This document shows positions 26,390 to 36,558 of a stretch of DNA of 64,000 nt, piece by piece. Source of the DNA: Paludibacteraceae bacterium (GTDB taxonomy: Bacteria; Bacteroidota; Bacteroidia; Bacteroidales; Paludibacteraceae). The translations under genes were made by a program, and so were the position numbers. Under the pieces are notes generated by a model that made no database searches, was not told the DNA's origin, and was given only the letters and a program-made list of their open reading frames with translations. The DNA is taken from assembly GCA_017547145.1 (NCBI GenBank), contig JAFYQJ010000002.1, forward strand, positions 30,541-94,540, written 5' to 3'. Each line of letters starts with the position of its first letter. The stretch's first letter is position 1.

Positions 26390-29300
26390 ATGGCAAGACG
26401 TATTTTATTTTTATTGTTTATTTTGTTGCTTTCGTCAAGTGTTTATTCGCAATCGGGAGCTGATGTTTTGCGTAGCGATATTGCCCGTTGGGTTGAAGCA
26501 TTAAAGCCCGATTATCAGCAAGTTGGCGAACTTCGTTTAGAGAGAACTCGTATTTTGCCTAAAAAACATAGTGTAGAAATTTATTTGAATGGAGCTGCAT
26601 CGTATTTGCTTTATAGAGATACATTTATAAATCGTTTATATAAAGAAGCGAGGACTATAGTACATCGTGTTTATCCAAAATATAATGTTGTAATTTATGC
26701 CGACAAAAAGGAATTGAGTTTTTATATTCCAAATAACTGTAGAAAAGAATCGCTTTGGGATAGACATCGTTTTTGTAAACGAGAGTTGAGTCCATTAGTA
26801 AGAAATACATCAAAACCTTTTGTGTTAACCAACGGATTGGTAGGGAGAAATATAGCTTTGTGGAGTAGTCATGGTATGTATTACAACCAACAGCAAGATC
26901 GTTGGAGATGGCAACGTGCAAGGTTGTTTTCAACAGTAGAGGACAAGTTAACATTGCATTATGTTTTGAACTTTTTACTTCCAATGCTTGAAAATGCAGG
27001 TGCAAATGTTTTTTTACCACAAGAACGAGATACGCAGGTTGACGAAGTGGTAGTAGATAACGATGCGTCTGATTTTAATTCTATTTATGAAGAATCAGCT
27101 CCTGAAAAATGGATTTTAGGAGGAAATAGTGCCTTTGCCTCTTGTCAATTAATTTCAAATTTAAATGACAATCCATTTAAACTAGGCTCATACAAATTTG
27201 CAAATGTATCTAAAAATGAAACAGCTTCTGTAACTTGGACGCCCGATATAACAAATTCGGGAATGTATGCCGTTTATGTTACATATCAATCAAAAGAAAA
27301 TAGTATTTCTGATGCTCATTATACAGTTTACCATAAAGGTGGAGAAACGTCGTTTGTGGTAAATCAAAAACAGGGTGGTGGAACATGGATTTATTTAGGA
27401 ACATTCTTTTTCGATAAAGGTGTAAATTCTAATTTTGGTTCTGTAAAACTTACCAATAAAAGCGTCTCTGAAACAGGTGTAGTAACTGCCGATGCAGTTA
27501 GGTTTGGCGGAGGTATGGGCAGTGTGGCTCGTAAACCTGCATCCGTTCAAGCAGTGAATAATTATAATTCACAATTCAATAAAAAAGTACAACCATCTCC
27601 ATTCGTTTTAAAGGAAGAAGCAGAAGTGAGTGGATTGCCTCGTTACTTGGAAGCTTCGCGTTATTGGTTGCAAATGGCAGGTTTCGATAAAAGTATATTT
27701 AGTCGTACGCAAGGTGTTGACGATTATATTGACGATCTTTTTGCTCGAGGACTTTGGGTTAATGCGTTGAATTATGGTTCAGTAAACGCTCCAGATTCTG
27801 TTGGTTTGTCTATACCAATTGATTTGGCTTTAGGTTTTCATACAGATGCTGGAGTAAAAACAAACGATACAATTGTTGGTTCGCTTGGTATTTTTATGAC
27901 AAAAGAAGGTAATGAATGTTTCCCTAATAATCAATCACGTTATGCGTCTCGCGATTTGTCGGATATGGTTTTGTCAGAGATAAATAATTCTATCCAAAAA
28001 CAATATAACAAAAATTGGTCTATTCGAGGATTGTGGAATAAATCTTATGCTGAAGCACGTGTGCCACAAGTTCCAACAATGTTGTTAGAGTTACTTTCGC
28101 ATCAAAATCCCACAGATATGCGATATGCGCTCGATCCTCATTTTCAGTTTACAGCATCTCGTGCTATCTATAAAGCTATAGTTAAATATTTAGCATTGCA
28201 AAATAAGGAATCTTATACGATACAACCATTGCCAGTAAATAGTTTTTATCTTGAAAGCAAGGGGGAGGATTCAATTCGACTTTGTTGGACGCCTACTGTT
28301 GATAGTTTGTCTGCTGGTGGGGCTTTACCCACTGGATATGTACTTTATACGCAATGTGATGAATCAGGTTTTAATAATGGTTTTTATACAACTGATACCA
28401 CTTTGGTTTTACCCATTAAGCAAGATATGTTGTATCAGTTTAAGGTTACTGCGGTAAATGCAGGAGGTGAAAGTTTTGCTTCGGAAATTCTTTCTGCGAG
28501 CATTTCTTCAAAAGGCACTCATACATTGCTCGTGGTTAATGGATTTGATAGGTTGTCTTCGCCCGATTTTTTTGAAACTGCAGATTACCAAGGAATAGGT
28601 GTAAAGGATGACTGTGGGGTCCCATATCAAAAAAGCTGTTTTTTTACAGGAAATCAATACGATTTTAATAAAATAAATCCTTGGGTGAGCGACGACGATC
28701 CTGGTTTTGGTGCGAGTGATGCTTTGTATGAGAAACAACTAGTTGCGGGTAATACCTTCGACTATACTTCAGTTCACGGAAAAGCAATACAAAAAGCTAG
28801 TTATTCTTTTGTTTCGGCTAGTCGATTGGCAATAGAGCGTGGCTTGGTAGATATGAAAAACTATAAACTTGTAGATTATATAGCTGGTAAACAGCGAACT
28901 ACTTTGGTTGGTTTGGATTCTTTAAACCTAAAGTATAAAGTCATTTCTCCTATTATGCAGCAACGAATATCTGACTATTGTGCATCGGGTGGAGCTCTTT
29001 TTTTAAGCGGGGCATATTTAGCTAGTGATTTGCATAATGCAAGTGATATTTGTTTTTTGAAAAATACATTGAAAATTAATAAAAATACTACTCTTATCAA
29101 TCCAAATGGATTGGTAAATAGGCATTATTCTTCGTTAACTATGGTTTCGGATACAATTCGTTATTGTCAAAAACCATCTTCGGATGTCTATCATATTATT
29201 TCTGCTGATGCATTTCTGCCAATGTTAGGAGCATTCCCTGTATTACGTTATGCAGACAATGGTACGGTAGCAGCAGTAGCTTATAAGGGAGATTATCGCT

Positions 29301-29398
29301 TGTGGGTTATGGGATTTCCATTCGAAGTAATATTATCATCTCGCAAGCAACAAGATTTGATGTTAGATGTATTAAATTTTTTAATCACTGAAAAATAG
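26390..29398 (+). CDS. Secreted multidomain protein with amidase_3-like and fibronectin III-like domains
   Basis: A 1002-aa secreted protein (signal peptide ending SSSVYSQ). An N-terminal conserved region contains a split N-acetylmuramoyl-L-alanine-amidase-type fold: an early [20 protein letters not shown] and later [10 protein letters not shown] with [18 protein letters not shown] carbohydrate-binding-like golvesin-type domain lies between them (about 235-375: [26 protein letters not shown]). A fibronectin III-like domain follows (about 620-705: [23 protein letters not shown]) and a C-terminal alpha/beta domain. Similar proteins are often labelled 'xanthan lyase' in Bacteroides annotation; the visible motifs favour a peptidoglycan amidase. 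There is no lipobox. Confidence 0.75.
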   Translation: MARRILFLLFILLLSSSVYSQSGADVLRSDIARWVEALKPDYQQVGELRLERTRILPKKHSVEIYLNGAASYLLYRDTFINRLYKEARTIVHRVYPKYNVVIYADKKELSFYIPNNCRKESLWDRHRFCKRELSPLVRNTSKPFVLTNGLVGRNIALWSSHGMYYNQQQDRWRWQRARLFSTVEDKLTLHYVLNFLLPMLENAGANVFLPQERDTQVDEVVVDNDASDFNSIYEESAPEKWILGGNSAFASCQLISNLNDNPFKLGSYKFANVSKNETASVTWTPDITNSGMYAVYVTYQSKENSISDAHYTVYHKGGETSFVVNQKQGGGTWIYLGTFFFDKGVNSNFGSVKLTNKSVSETGVVTADAVRFGGGMGSVARKPASVQAVNNYNSQFNKKVQPSPFVLKEEAEVSGLPRYLEASRYWLQMAGFDKSIFSRTQGVDDYIDDLFARGLWVNALNYGSVNAPDSVGLSIPIDLALGFHTDAGVKTNDTIVGSLGIFMTKEGNECFPNNQSRYASRDLSDMVLSEINNSIQKQYNKNWSIRGLWNKSYAEARVPQVPTMLLELLSHQNPTDMRYALDPHFQFTASRAIYKAIVKYLALQNKESYTIQPLPVNSFYLESKGEDSIRLCWTPTVDSLSAGGALPTGYVLYTQCDESGFNNGFYTTDTTLVLPIKQDMLYQFKVTAVNAGGESFASEILSASISSKGTHTLLVVNGFDRLSSPDFFETADYQGIGVKDDCGVPYQKSCFFTGNQYDFNKINPWVSDDDPGFGASDALYEKQLVAGNTFDYTSVHGKAIQKASYSFVSASRLAIERGLVDMKNYKLVDYIAGKQRTTLVGLDSLNLKYKVISPIMQQRISDYCASGGALFLSGAYLASDLHNASDICFLKNTLKINKNTTLINPNGLVNRHYSSLTMVSDTIRYCQKPSSDVYHIISADAFLPMLGAFPVLRYADNGTVAAVAYKGDYRLWVMGFPFEVILSSRKQQDLMLDVLNFLITEK

Positions 29399-29399
29399 T

Positions 29400-30776
29400 A
29401 TGAAAAAGGTACAGATTTTTTTGCCTGAAGCTTGTCGTATTAAGACACATGAGTCGTTTAATGTTGTTTTAGAAACTTATAATGAGTCTTTTTTAGGAAC
29501 CGATTTTTGGAAAAACAATGTTCATCGTTTTAGCGAAGAATATGTTTTTGTTATTACAAAATCGTGTATGATAGATTTTGTTCCTGATGCTTTGAAGCGA
29601 TTTATTCAAATTGCTCAATCTACTTTGAGCACAATGCTTTATTCGGATTATCGCATGCAAAGTGCAGGTTTAAAGTTATGTCCGACCATTGATTATCAAT
29701 ATGGTAGTGTGCGTGATGATTTTGACTTTGGATCGGTTTTGCTTTTTGAAACTGAAGCTTTGAAACGTGTCATTGCCGAGCAAATGGCTTTTTATACAGC
29801 TGCGGCTTTTTATGATATTCGTTTGCAACTATCAATTGAAAAATTGCCATTACGAATAAATGAATATTTGTATACAGAAAAAACTGTTGAGGTAGATAGA
29901 AACAAGCATTTTGACTATGTTGATCCTAAAAATAGGGCATCACAAATAGAAATGGAGCAAGCTTTTACTATGTTTTTGAAAAAATGTAGTGCTTATTTAG
30001 AACCGCGAACTGCAGTCGTTGATTTTGATATTGAAAATTTTGAAACAGAGGCAACGGTTTTGATTCCTGTTCGCAATAGAGAAAAAACAATAGAAGATGC
30101 AATTGTTTCGGTTTTAAAGCAGAAAACTTCGTTTCCGTTTAATTTAATCATTGTTGACAATCATTCAACGGACAACACTTCAGATATTATTGCTCGTTAT
30201 GCTGAAAAAGATAGTCGTGTAAAACATTTGATTCCAGAGCGTGACGATTTGGGTATAGGTGGATGCTGGAGTTTTGGAGTGAATAGTAGCGAATGCGGTC
30301 GATTTGTAGTTCAGCTTGATAGCGACGATGTTTATGCCGACGAAAACACTTTACAAAAAGTAGTTGATACGTTCCGTAGTGAGCATTGTGCTATGGTAAT
30401 TGGCTCTTATAAAATTACCGATTTTGATATGAATACAATACCTCCGGGTTTGATTGATCATCGTGAATGGACTGACGAAAACGGACACAACAATGCGTTG
30501 CGAATCAATGGTTTGGGAGCTCCTCGAGCATTTTTTACACCTATATTGCGTTCGTTAGGAGTGCCAAATACAAGTTATGGTGAAGATTATGCACTTGGTT
30601 TACAAATTAGTCGAAGTTATAAAATAGGACGAATTTTTGAATCGATTTACCTTTGTCGCCGTTGGAACGACAATACAGATGCTTTGCTTTCGATAGAAAA
30701 AGCAAACGCAAATAATTTGTACAAAGACAAACTTCGTACTATCGAATTATTAGCACGCCAAAAACAAAATAATTAA
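29400..30776 (+). CDS. Family 2 glycosyltransferase with N-terminal extension
   Basis: A 458-aa cytoplasmic protein. Residues about 215-440 form a GT-A glycosyltransferase: [39 protein letters not shown], then the metal/nucleotide motif [12 protein letters not shown], followed by [13 protein letters not shown] and the RRWNDNTD segment. The first ~200 residues have no recognised fold. No transmembrane helix, so it transfers sugar from an activated donor at the cytoplasmic face. It starts one base after the amidase-like gene and is followed 6 bases later by an acyltransferase. Substrate unknown. Confidence 0.8.
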   Translation: MKKVQIFLPEACRIKTHESFNVVLETYNESFLGTDFWKNNVHRFSEEYVFVITKSCMIDFVPDALKRFIQIAQSTLSTMLYSDYRMQSAGLKLCPTIDYQYGSVRDDFDFGSVLLFETEALKRVIAEQMAFYTAAAFYDIRLQLSIEKLPLRINEYLYTEKTVEVDRNKHFDYVDPKNRASQIEMEQAFTMFLKKCSAYLEPRTAVVDFDIENFETEATVLIPVRNREKTIEDAIVSVLKQKTSFPFNLIIVDNHSTDNTSDIIARYAEKDSRVKHLIPERDDLGIGGCWSFGVNSSECGRFVVQLDSDDVYADENTLQKVVDTFRSEHCAMVIGSYKITDFDMNTIPPGLIDHREWTDENGHNNALRINGLGAPRAFFTPILRSLGVPNTSYGEDYALGLQISRSYKIGRIFESIYLCRRWNDNTDALLSIEKANANNLYKDKLRTIELLARQKQNN

Positions 30777-30782
30777 TTTGCT

Positions 30783-32066
30783 ATGAAACCGCTGACAAGG
30801 TTATATAAGTTTTTGCATTGGTGTGTGCGTCAAACATTTACGTTTGCTTATCGTAGATTCGAATGTGTAGGCCAAGAGCATATTCCTACTGATGCTGCAG
30901 TTATATTTGCTCCAAATCATACAAATGGCTTAATGGATGCCATGGCATTGCTTTGGTTGTCGCGTAAGTATCGACAAATTTTGTTTGTGGCTCGTGCCGA
31001 TATTTTTCGAAACAAAAGAGTTGCAAAGTTGCTTCGCTCGTTTCGTATGTTGCCCATAATGCGTATTCGCGACGGGCGTGAAAATCTCTCGAAAAACGAC
31101 GAGATAATGTCGCAATGCGTAGAGGCTTTGCAAGAGGGTATACCTTTTTGTATTATGCCCGAGGGTACGCATCGTGCTAAACGGGCTCAATTGCCCTTGG
31201 TAAAGGGTGTTTTTCGCATCGCTTTGATGGCAAATGAGCGTATGCAAGGTGTTAAAAACGTTTATATAGTTCCTGTAGGAATAAATTTTGGAAGTTTTTT
31301 TCGCTATCGTTCTTCATTGCTCTTAAAGGTAGGTAAGCCTATCGATGTAACTGCATTTGCAAAAGAAAATGCCGAACTCTCGTTCTCGGAACAAACTACG
31401 CAGTTGCGTGCTGTATTGACGGAGCAATTGCAAACGGTGCATTTAGCAATACCAGACGACGATGATTTTGAGGCTATTGAGGAGTGCTGTTTTTTAAATT
31501 CTGATAGAAATGATTCGTTAGACGAACGCTTGGTGCGAAGCCAACAACTACTAAAAAAACTAGAAAAAGCAAAAACTGAACAACCTGAAACAATGCACGA
31601 TTTTTTTGCTCAAGTAAAGGCGTTTGCTCGTTTGCGTAAGCGTTGGTATTTGTATGCCGATGCTTTGTCGTATAGTGCCTCTTCGTTGAAGCTTTTTTGT
31701 GTTGCGTTGTTGCTGTTGATCGAAGTGCCTTATTTTTTTGTATCGTTGCTCGTGGTGTTACCCTATTTGCTGATTTCTGAAATGTTAGTGCGGTGGCAGT
31801 CGGACAATGCAATGTACAACTCTATTCGCTACGTGCTGTCGCTGATTTTTTATCCGCTTTCTATGCTTGTGGCTACGGTGGTTTGCTTCTCGCTGTTTAA
31901 ATGGTGGTTGGCGTTAATTTTTGTAATGTTGCTTGTGCCGTCGTATATGTTTTTCTACGATTATATGCGTTTGGTGCGTTTGTGTTATGCTACTTTGGTG
32001 TTGAGGTTTAACCGCAGTTTGTGTGAAGCAATGCAGCGTTTAAAACTTTTTATTCGAAAACTATAG
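30783..32066 (+). CDS. Glycerol acyltransferase (PlsC-like) membrane protein
   Basis: A 427-aa protein with an N-terminal acyltransferase domain (about 35-215) containing the catalytic block FAPNHTNGLMDAM, the later MPEGTHR and an IVPVGINFG motif. The His-Asp pair is spaced by five residues (HX5D) rather than the textbook HX4D; I recall this longer spacing from some Bacteroidetes homologues. Helices at about 300-335 and 350-395 (LLIEVPYFFVSLLVVLPYLL, LIFYPLSMLVATVVCF) anchor it in the inner membrane. Its likely role is phospholipid or lipid acylation with an unknown acceptor. Confidence 0.8.
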   Translation: MKPLTRLYKFLHWCVRQTFTFAYRRFECVGQEHIPTDAAVIFAPNHTNGLMDAMALLWLSRKYRQILFVARADIFRNKRVAKLLRSFRMLPIMRIRDGRENLSKNDEIMSQCVEALQEGIPFCIMPEGTHRAKRAQLPLVKGVFRIALMANERMQGVKNVYIVPVGINFGSFFRYRSSLLLKVGKPIDVTAFAKENAELSFSEQTTQLRAVLTEQLQTVHLAIPDDDDFEAIEECCFLNSDRNDSLDERLVRSQQLLKKLEKAKTEQPETMHDFFAQVKAFARLRKRWYLYADALSYSASSLKLFCVALLLLIEVPYFFVSLLVVLPYLLISEMLVRWQSDNAMYNSIRYVLSLIFYPLSMLVATVVCFSLFKWWLALIFVMLLVPSYMFFYDYMRLVRLCYATLVLRFNRSLCEAMQRLKLFIRKL

Positions 32067-32090
32067 CTGTTCTAAACGATTAGTTTTTAT

Positions 32091-32098
32091 TATATTTG
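32091..32098 (+). promoter_or_regulatory. -7 box TATATTTG upstream of element B
   Basis: Exact TAnnTTTG match about 23 bases before the conserved start of structured element B. No good -33 TTG. If used, the whole element would be the 5' part of the lipoprotein mRNA or a separate small RNA. Confidence 0.5.
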
Positions 32099-32120
32099 TG
32101 CGAAACTTAAAAAAATATTA

Positions 32121-32363
32121 TTGCCTATGAAAAAATAACACTGTAAAAAGTGTGTACATCTTGAAAATATTGGAAATAGCGTTATAAGCTACACTTGTTT
32201 ATCTGAAATCTCGACAATTTCAAGTTAAACCATTCAAGTAAAAGCTCATTGACGCTCACGTGAAAGCGTGGGCTTTTTATGCATTTGAATGGTTAGGTAG
32301 TCGAGAACCTCAGATAATCAAATGAAAATTAACAAAGCACCGCGCTCTTTTTATGTACATACA
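32121..32363 (+). ncRNA. Structured repeat element, copy B
   Basis: Second copy, in the 347-base gap 32067-32413. Paired arms: P1 GTGTGTACAT 32150-32159 with ATGTACATAC 32353-32362; P2 AGCGT 32178-32182 with GCGCT 32342-32346; P3 TTATCTGA 32199-32206 with TCAGATAA 32310-32317, continued by TCTCGAC 32209-32215 with GTCGAGA 32300-32306; P4 AACCATTCAA 32228-32237 with TTGAATGGTT 32285-32294; P5 GCTCACG 32254-32260 with CGTGGGC 32267-32273. Micro-ORF ATG-AAA-AAA-TAA at 32127-32138; competing hairpin ACACT/AGTGT (32138-32142, 32149-32153). Compared with copy A, every long stem has different bases and preserved pairing. It is followed 50 bases later by a DUF4988 lipoprotein. Confidence 0.68.
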
Positions 32364-32413
32364 GAATACAATTTAGGTGCAAATAAGTAGAATTAAAAAT
32401 CAAATAAAAAGAA

Positions 32414-33730
32414 ATGAAAATACAAATAAATAAAATTATGTTTGCCACATTGATGTTTGTGGCAAGTGCAGTGTTTACTGCGTGTGAATATGATGACAGC
32501 GATGTGTTGAATCGTTTGGGTTCGTTGGAAAATAGAGTTGCCAAGTTGGAGAAACTCTGCAAGGAAAACAATACAAATATCGCATCAATTCAAGCAATTG
32601 TAGAGGTGTTGAATAGCCAAGACTACGTAGTGAGTGTTTCGCCTATTAGTTACGGTGGAGTGGAAGTCGGTTATACTATTACGATTGCTGTACACGAACC
32701 AATCACCATCTATCATGGTCAAGATGGGATAGATGCTTCGGCACCAATAATTGGAGCGAAGGAAGAAGGCGGTGTTTATTATTGGACGATAGACGGCGAG
32801 TGGTTGCTCGACGAAAATGGCAATAAACTTCGTGTGAGCGGACAAAATGGTGCAAATGGAACTAACGGTGAAGATGGCGAAGACGGACAAGACGGTGTCA
32901 ATGGAGAAGATGGCGTAACGCCACAATTGAAGATAGAAGAAGACTATTGGTGGATTTCTTACGACAACGGAGCTACATGGACAAAATTAGAAAAAGCTAC
33001 GGGCGAAGATGGAGCCAAAGGCGATAAGGGTGATTCTATGTTCCAAAGTGTAACCTACGATGAGCAAGCTGTATACTTTACGTTGGCAGATGGTACAGTG
33101 ATAACCATCGATCGTATCTCGAAAGAGGAAGCAACATCAGGTCTTGAGAATGGCTATGCTTGGGTTGATTTAGGGTTGAGTGTAAAATGGGCGACCTGCA
33201 ACGTAGGAGCATCTAAACCTGAAGAATACGGTTGTTACTTTGCTTGGGGAGAGGTAGAGCCAAAGGAGACATACGATTGGGCGACCTACAAATGGGCAAA
33301 TGGCAGCAAAACAACGATGACGAAATATTGTGCAGATAGCAGCTACGGCAATAATGGTTTCACCGACGACAAAACGGTGCTTGATGCCGAAGACGATGCA
33401 GCCACAGTGAATATGGGAGGCTCTTGGCGTATGCCGACTGTTGAAGAGATGCGTGAATTGATAGACGGATGTACATGGACGTGGAAATCGAAGAATGGCA
33501 TAAATGGCTACGAAGTGAAAAGTAAAACCAATGGTAACTCTATTTTCTTACCTGTTGCAGGTTATAATAATTTTGCTGATAAAGGATTAGTTGGTTACTA
33601 TTGGTCAAAATCGCTCAATATGGAATTTTCGTGTTTTAGTAATGACTTAAGTTTTAGTTCCAGTTATGTTGCTACTGGAGGCAATTATCGGTGCTATGGA
33701 TGGTCTGTGCGTGGGGTAATAAGCAAATAA
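32414..33730 (+). CDS. Surface lipoprotein: DUF4988, collagen-like and FISUMP-type C-terminal domain
   Basis: A 438-aa lipoprotein. Lipobox VFTAC with C24, followed by the acidic EYDDSD that resembles the Bacteroidetes surface-export signal. A short coiled coil (about 30-60) precedes a DUF4988-like module (VEVGYTITIAVHEPITIYHGQDG, GGVYYWTIDGEWLLDENGNKL). A collagen-like run of Gly-X-Asn/Asp triplets (about 135-165) follows, then DYWWISYDNGATWTKL and a second short run. The C-terminal ~190 residues (YAWVDLGLSVKWATCNVGASKPEEYGCYFAWGE to YGWSVRGV) match the Bacteroidetes/Fibrobacter paralogous domain with a C-type-lectin-like fold. Base composition turns T-rich after about 33535. The gene is preceded by structured element B. 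Likely a surface binding protein; ligand unknown. Confidence 0.8.
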   Translation: MKIQINKIMFATLMFVASAVFTACEYDDSDVLNRLGSLENRVAKLEKLCKENNTNIASIQAIVEVLNSQDYVVSVSPISYGGVEVGYTITIAVHEPITIYHGQDGIDASAPIIGAKEEGGVYYWTIDGEWLLDENGNKLRVSGQNGANGTNGEDGEDGQDGVNGEDGVTPQLKIEEDYWWISYDNGATWTKLEKATGEDGAKGDKGDSMFQSVTYDEQAVYFTLADGTVITIDRISKEEATSGLENGYAWVDLGLSVKWATCNVGASKPEEYGCYFAWGEVEPKETYDWATYKWANGSKTTMTKYCADSSYGNNGFTDDKTVLDAEDDAATVNMGGSWRMPTVEEMRELIDGCTWTWKSKNGINGYEVKSKTNGNSIFLPVAGYNNFADKGLVGYYWSKSLNMEFSCFSNDLSFSSSYVATGGNYRCYGWSVRGVISK

Positions 33731-33751
33731 TCGTAAGAGAATAATAAAAAG

Positions 33752-33776
33752 AAGCATCACTTGGTAAGTGGTGCTT
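33752..33776 (+). terminator. Terminator after the first DUF4988 lipoprotein
   Basis: AAGCATCACTT (33752-33762) and AAGTGGTGCTT (33766-33776) form an 11-bp stem with one GU pair and a 3-base loop, followed by a run of T. Confidence 0.85.
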
Positions 33777-33814
33777 TTTTTGTAGAATGAAATAATGAGT
33801 TTTGATATTTTTTT

Positions 33815-33822
33815 TATATTTG
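33815..33822 (+). promoter_or_regulatory. -7 box TATATTTG upstream of udk
   Basis: Exact TAnnTTTG match 32 bases before the udk ATG and after the preceding terminator; no clear -33 element. Confidence 0.55.
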
Positions 33823-33854
33823 CTGAATGTAAGACATAAAAAAAGCAAAAAGAT

Positions 33855-34466
33855 ATGTTGATAATAGGAATTGCCGGTGGTACGGGGTCAGGAAAAACTA
33901 CCGTAGTAAAAAAAATAGTAGAAAAACTGCCTGTGGGCGAAGTGGTGGTTTTGCCTCAAGATTCGTACTACAAAGATAGTAGCCACATACCCGTAGAGGA
34001 GCGTCAGAATATCAATTTCGACCATCCCGATGCGTTCGATTGGGATTTGCTATCGCAGCACATAGCTATGCTAAAGGCGGGTAAAAGCATAGAGCAGCCT
34101 ACCTACTCGTATCTTACATGCACACGTCAAGCAGAAACTATTCATGTAGAGCCACGCAATGTGATAATAGTAGAGGGCATATTGGCACTCTGCGACGAAA
34201 CGTTGCGTTCGCTTATGGACTTAAAGGTGTTTGTAGATGCCGATTCGGATGAGCGTTTGATACGTGTAATAAAACGTGATATAGTAGAGCGTGGTAGAAC
34301 AACCGAAGCTGTAATGAGCCGTTACACACGCATACTAAAACCAATGCATTTGCAATTTATAGAGCCTTGCAAACGTTATGCCGATTTGATAGTGCCGCAA
34401 GGTGGAAACAACAAAGTGGCGATAGATATTTTGAAAATGTTTATCGAAAAAAATTTAGGAGAGTAA
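33855..34466 (+). CDS. udk: Uridine kinase
   Basis: Phosphorylates uridine and cytidine in pyrimidine salvage. The 203-aa protein has the P-loop IAGGTGSGKTTVV (residues 5-17), the substrate segment LPQDSYYKD, NFDHPDAFDWDLL, VEGILAL and the lid region RVIKRDIVERGRT. Length and motifs are normal. The stop overlaps the next start (TAATG, 34464-34468), so it is coupled to the exonuclease gene. Confidence 0.95.
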   Translation: MLIIGIAGGTGSGKTTVVKKIVEKLPVGEVVVLPQDSYYKDSSHIPVEERQNINFDHPDAFDWDLLSQHIAMLKAGKSIEQPTYSYLTCTRQAETIHVEPRNVIIVEGILALCDETLRSLMDLKVFVDADSDERLIRVIKRDIVERGRTTEAVMSRYTRILKPMHLQFIEPCKRYADLIVPQGGNNKVAIDILKMFIEKNLGE

Positions 34467-35188
34467 TGGCAGATTTTACAAACATATTGTTTATAGATAT
34501 CGAGACCGTACCTGCCGAGAAGTCGGTAGAGGAGTTGTCGGCCGAGTTGAGAAGCTTGTGGAACGACAAAGTGCGTATAATGCAAAGTCGTATGCCCGAT
34601 CGTTTTAATGAAGAAGATAACGAAGAAAGTATTTATCGTAGAGAGGCTGGTATATTCGCAGAGTTTGGTCGGATAGTTTGTATTTCGGTCGGATTTTTCT
34701 ATCGTAAAGATAATCAGGAGTTTTTTCGTGAAAAATCGTTTTATGGTTCCAACGAAAAACAGCTTTTGGCAGAATTTTTGGAAATGTTGTCGAAGGTAGG
34801 CAATAAGGTTTTTTGTGGGCATAATATTAAGGAATTTGATGTGCCATACATTTGTCGTAGAATGTTGATAAATGGTTTGGAGTTGCCTGCGTGCTTGAAT
34901 ATAGCAGGGCGTAAATCGTGGGAAATAAATATGCTTGACACGTTGGATTTGTGGCGTTTTGGCGACTACAAAAACTATACATCGTTGAAGCTTTTGACTG
35001 CGATATTTGGAATACCTACACCAAAAGATGACATTGATGGCTCGCAAGTCGCAAATGTTTATTACGAAGATGGAGATTTGTCGAGAATTGTTTCTTACTG
35101 CGAAAAAGATGTTTTGGCAACCGCACGTTTATATGCTCGTTATAAAGGTGCAACGCCCATTGACGACGAATTTGTAGAACATGCTTAA
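34466..35188 (+). CDS. 3'-5' exonuclease, PolB-exonuclease-like (DnaQ superfamily)
   Basis: A 240-aa DEDD-type nuclease. ATG 34466 was chosen because it overlaps the udk stop and starts the protein directly before the first motif. ExoI is LFIDIETVP (about 8-16), ExoII GHNIKEFDVPYICRR (about 125) and ExoIII YCEKDVLATARLY (about 213), with the Tyr three residues from Asp replaced in part. The family is labelled 'predicted 3'-5' exonuclease related to the PolB exonuclease domain'. No polymerase domain is attached. Its last 8 bases overlap the start of the transglycosylase gene. Role in DNA repair is plausible but unproven. Confidence 0.85.
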   Translation: MADFTNILFIDIETVPAEKSVEELSAELRSLWNDKVRIMQSRMPDRFNEEDNEESIYRREAGIFAEFGRIVCISVGFFYRKDNQEFFREKSFYGSNEKQLLAEFLEMLSKVGNKVFCGHNIKEFDVPYICRRMLINGLELPACLNIAGRKSWEINMLDTLDLWRFGDYKNYTSLKLLTAIFGIPTPKDDIDGSQVANVYYEDGDLSRIVSYCEKDVLATARLYARYKGATPIDDEFVEHA

Positions 35189-36554
35189 TGCCTTAAAAAG
35201 AAATATACTTTTTATATGTTTGGTGTTGTTGTGTTTTTCGGCTTGTCAGCAAGCAAAAAATAACGACAACGAGCAACAACTTTTGTTGAATGATTTACCT
35301 CAAATTTTAGAACAAAAAGAACTTTGCGTTATTACGCTTGAGAGTTCGCTGTCGTATTTTACCGATGGCGACAATGTGATGGGCTACGAATATACGCTTT
35401 GTTCGGACTATACAGAAAGTCTCGGCGTCGATTTACGCTTTATTGTTGCTCGCAATCTTGAAGAAATGCGTCAGCTTTTGCTCTCGGGTAAGGGTGATAT
35501 TATTGTTTACAGAATGCCGATGTCGAAAGAAAACAAAGAGTTGATGGCATTTGCCAATAATGTACAAAAAACGTCCCCAGTGTTAATTCAGTCGCTTAAT
35601 GATACGATAACAGATGCAACAGGGCTTGTTGGTCGTCAGGTTTATACAAGAAAATATAGTCGTTATTGGCATTTGTTGAATAATTTGAATGAGGAGTTAG
35701 GGGGCGAAATAGATATTGTAGAGGTTGATTCGCTAAACATCGACCAGCTGATAAGAAAGGTTGCGGAAGGAACATATTCGTTGACTGTAGCAGACTACGA
35801 GGTAGCAATGCTGAATAGAATGTTTGTGCCGAATTTTAATAGTAGTGTTTCTTTGGGTTTAGAGCAAGAATATGCGTGGGCGGTGAGAAAAACATCTTCC
35901 GAATTGCTCAACTCAATAAATAGTTGGTATGAGCCTCGCCGACTTTATTATGAGAAATTAAAAAATAGAAATCATAATCTTAAAAAATATTTTGGCGAAT
36001 CGTCATTCCAAAAAGTAGGACAAATATCTCCTTTCGATTCTTTGTTTCAAATCTATGCACCTCAAATAGGTTGGGATTGGCGTTTGTTGGCGGCATTGTC
36101 TTATCATGAGTCAAGATTCAATCCTCAAATAATATCGTACGCAGGAGCTGTTGGTTTAATGCAACTAATGCCACGCACGGCAGAGCGTTTTGGTGTTGAT
36201 TCTACTATGATTTTTGAACCCGAATATAATATTTCGGCTTCGGTGCAATATATTAAAAGGTTAGATGGATATTTCCGAAAAGTGAAAGATGAACAAGAAC
36301 GTAAAAAATTTATTTTAGCAAGTTATAATTCGGGGCCCGCTCATATTTTTGATGCTCGAGCATTAGCAGAAAAATATGGAAAAAATCCTGATATATGGTT
36401 CAATAGTGTCGAAAATTATTTGTTGTTAAAAAATCAAACCGAATATTACAACGACTCTGTTTGTAAATTTGGATATTTTAGAGGAAATCATACGGCACGT
36501 TATGTGCGTAATGTGTTTGATACATACCAAGTTTATTGTGGAATAAATAAATAA
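35181..36554 (+). CDS. MltF-like lytic transglycosylase lipoprotein
   Basis: Peptidoglycan-cleaving enzyme of 457 aa in the outer membrane or periplasm. Signal peptide and lipobox CFSAC (about C21), then an N-terminal periplasmic-binding-protein-like domain (about 45-265). The SLT catalytic domain runs from about 290 to 415: LAALSYHESRFNPQIISYAGAVGLMQLMPRTAERFGV, with the catalytic Glu in YHESRF, and ASYNSGPAHI. This two-domain arrangement is that of E. coli MltF, which here could bind muropeptides. The gene is tightly packed (8-base overlap upstream, 4 bases downstream). Confidence 0.9.
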   Translation: MLNALKRNILFICLVLLCFSACQQAKNNDNEQQLLLNDLPQILEQKELCVITLESSLSYFTDGDNVMGYEYTLCSDYTESLGVDLRFIVARNLEEMRQLLLSGKGDIIVYRMPMSKENKELMAFANNVQKTSPVLIQSLNDTITDATGLVGRQVYTRKYSRYWHLLNNLNEELGGEIDIVEVDSLNIDQLIRKVAEGTYSLTVADYEVAMLNRMFVPNFNSSVSLGLEQEYAWAVRKTSSELLNSINSWYEPRRLYYEKLKNRNHNLKKYFGESSFQKVGQISPFDSLFQIYAPQIGWDWRLLAALSYHESRFNPQIISYAGAVGLMQLMPRTAERFGVDSTMIFEPEYNISASVQYIKRLDGYFRKVKDEQERKKFILASYNSGPAHIFDARALAEKYGKNPDIWFNSVENYLLLKNQTEYYNDSVCKFGYFRGNHTARYVRNVFDTYQVYCGINK

Positions 36555-36558
36555 CTTA

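Noticed and set aside
32150..32160. GTGTG near the start of elements B and C as a group II intron 5' end
   Set aside because: There is no domain V or VI, no reverse transcriptase, and copy A lacks GTGTG at that place; it is one arm of stem P1.
33600..33725. Variable repeat of a diversity-generating retroelement
   Set aside because: The C-terminal domain type fits, but no reverse transcriptase, Avd protein or A-rich template repeat is in the window, so it is only mentioned as a check.
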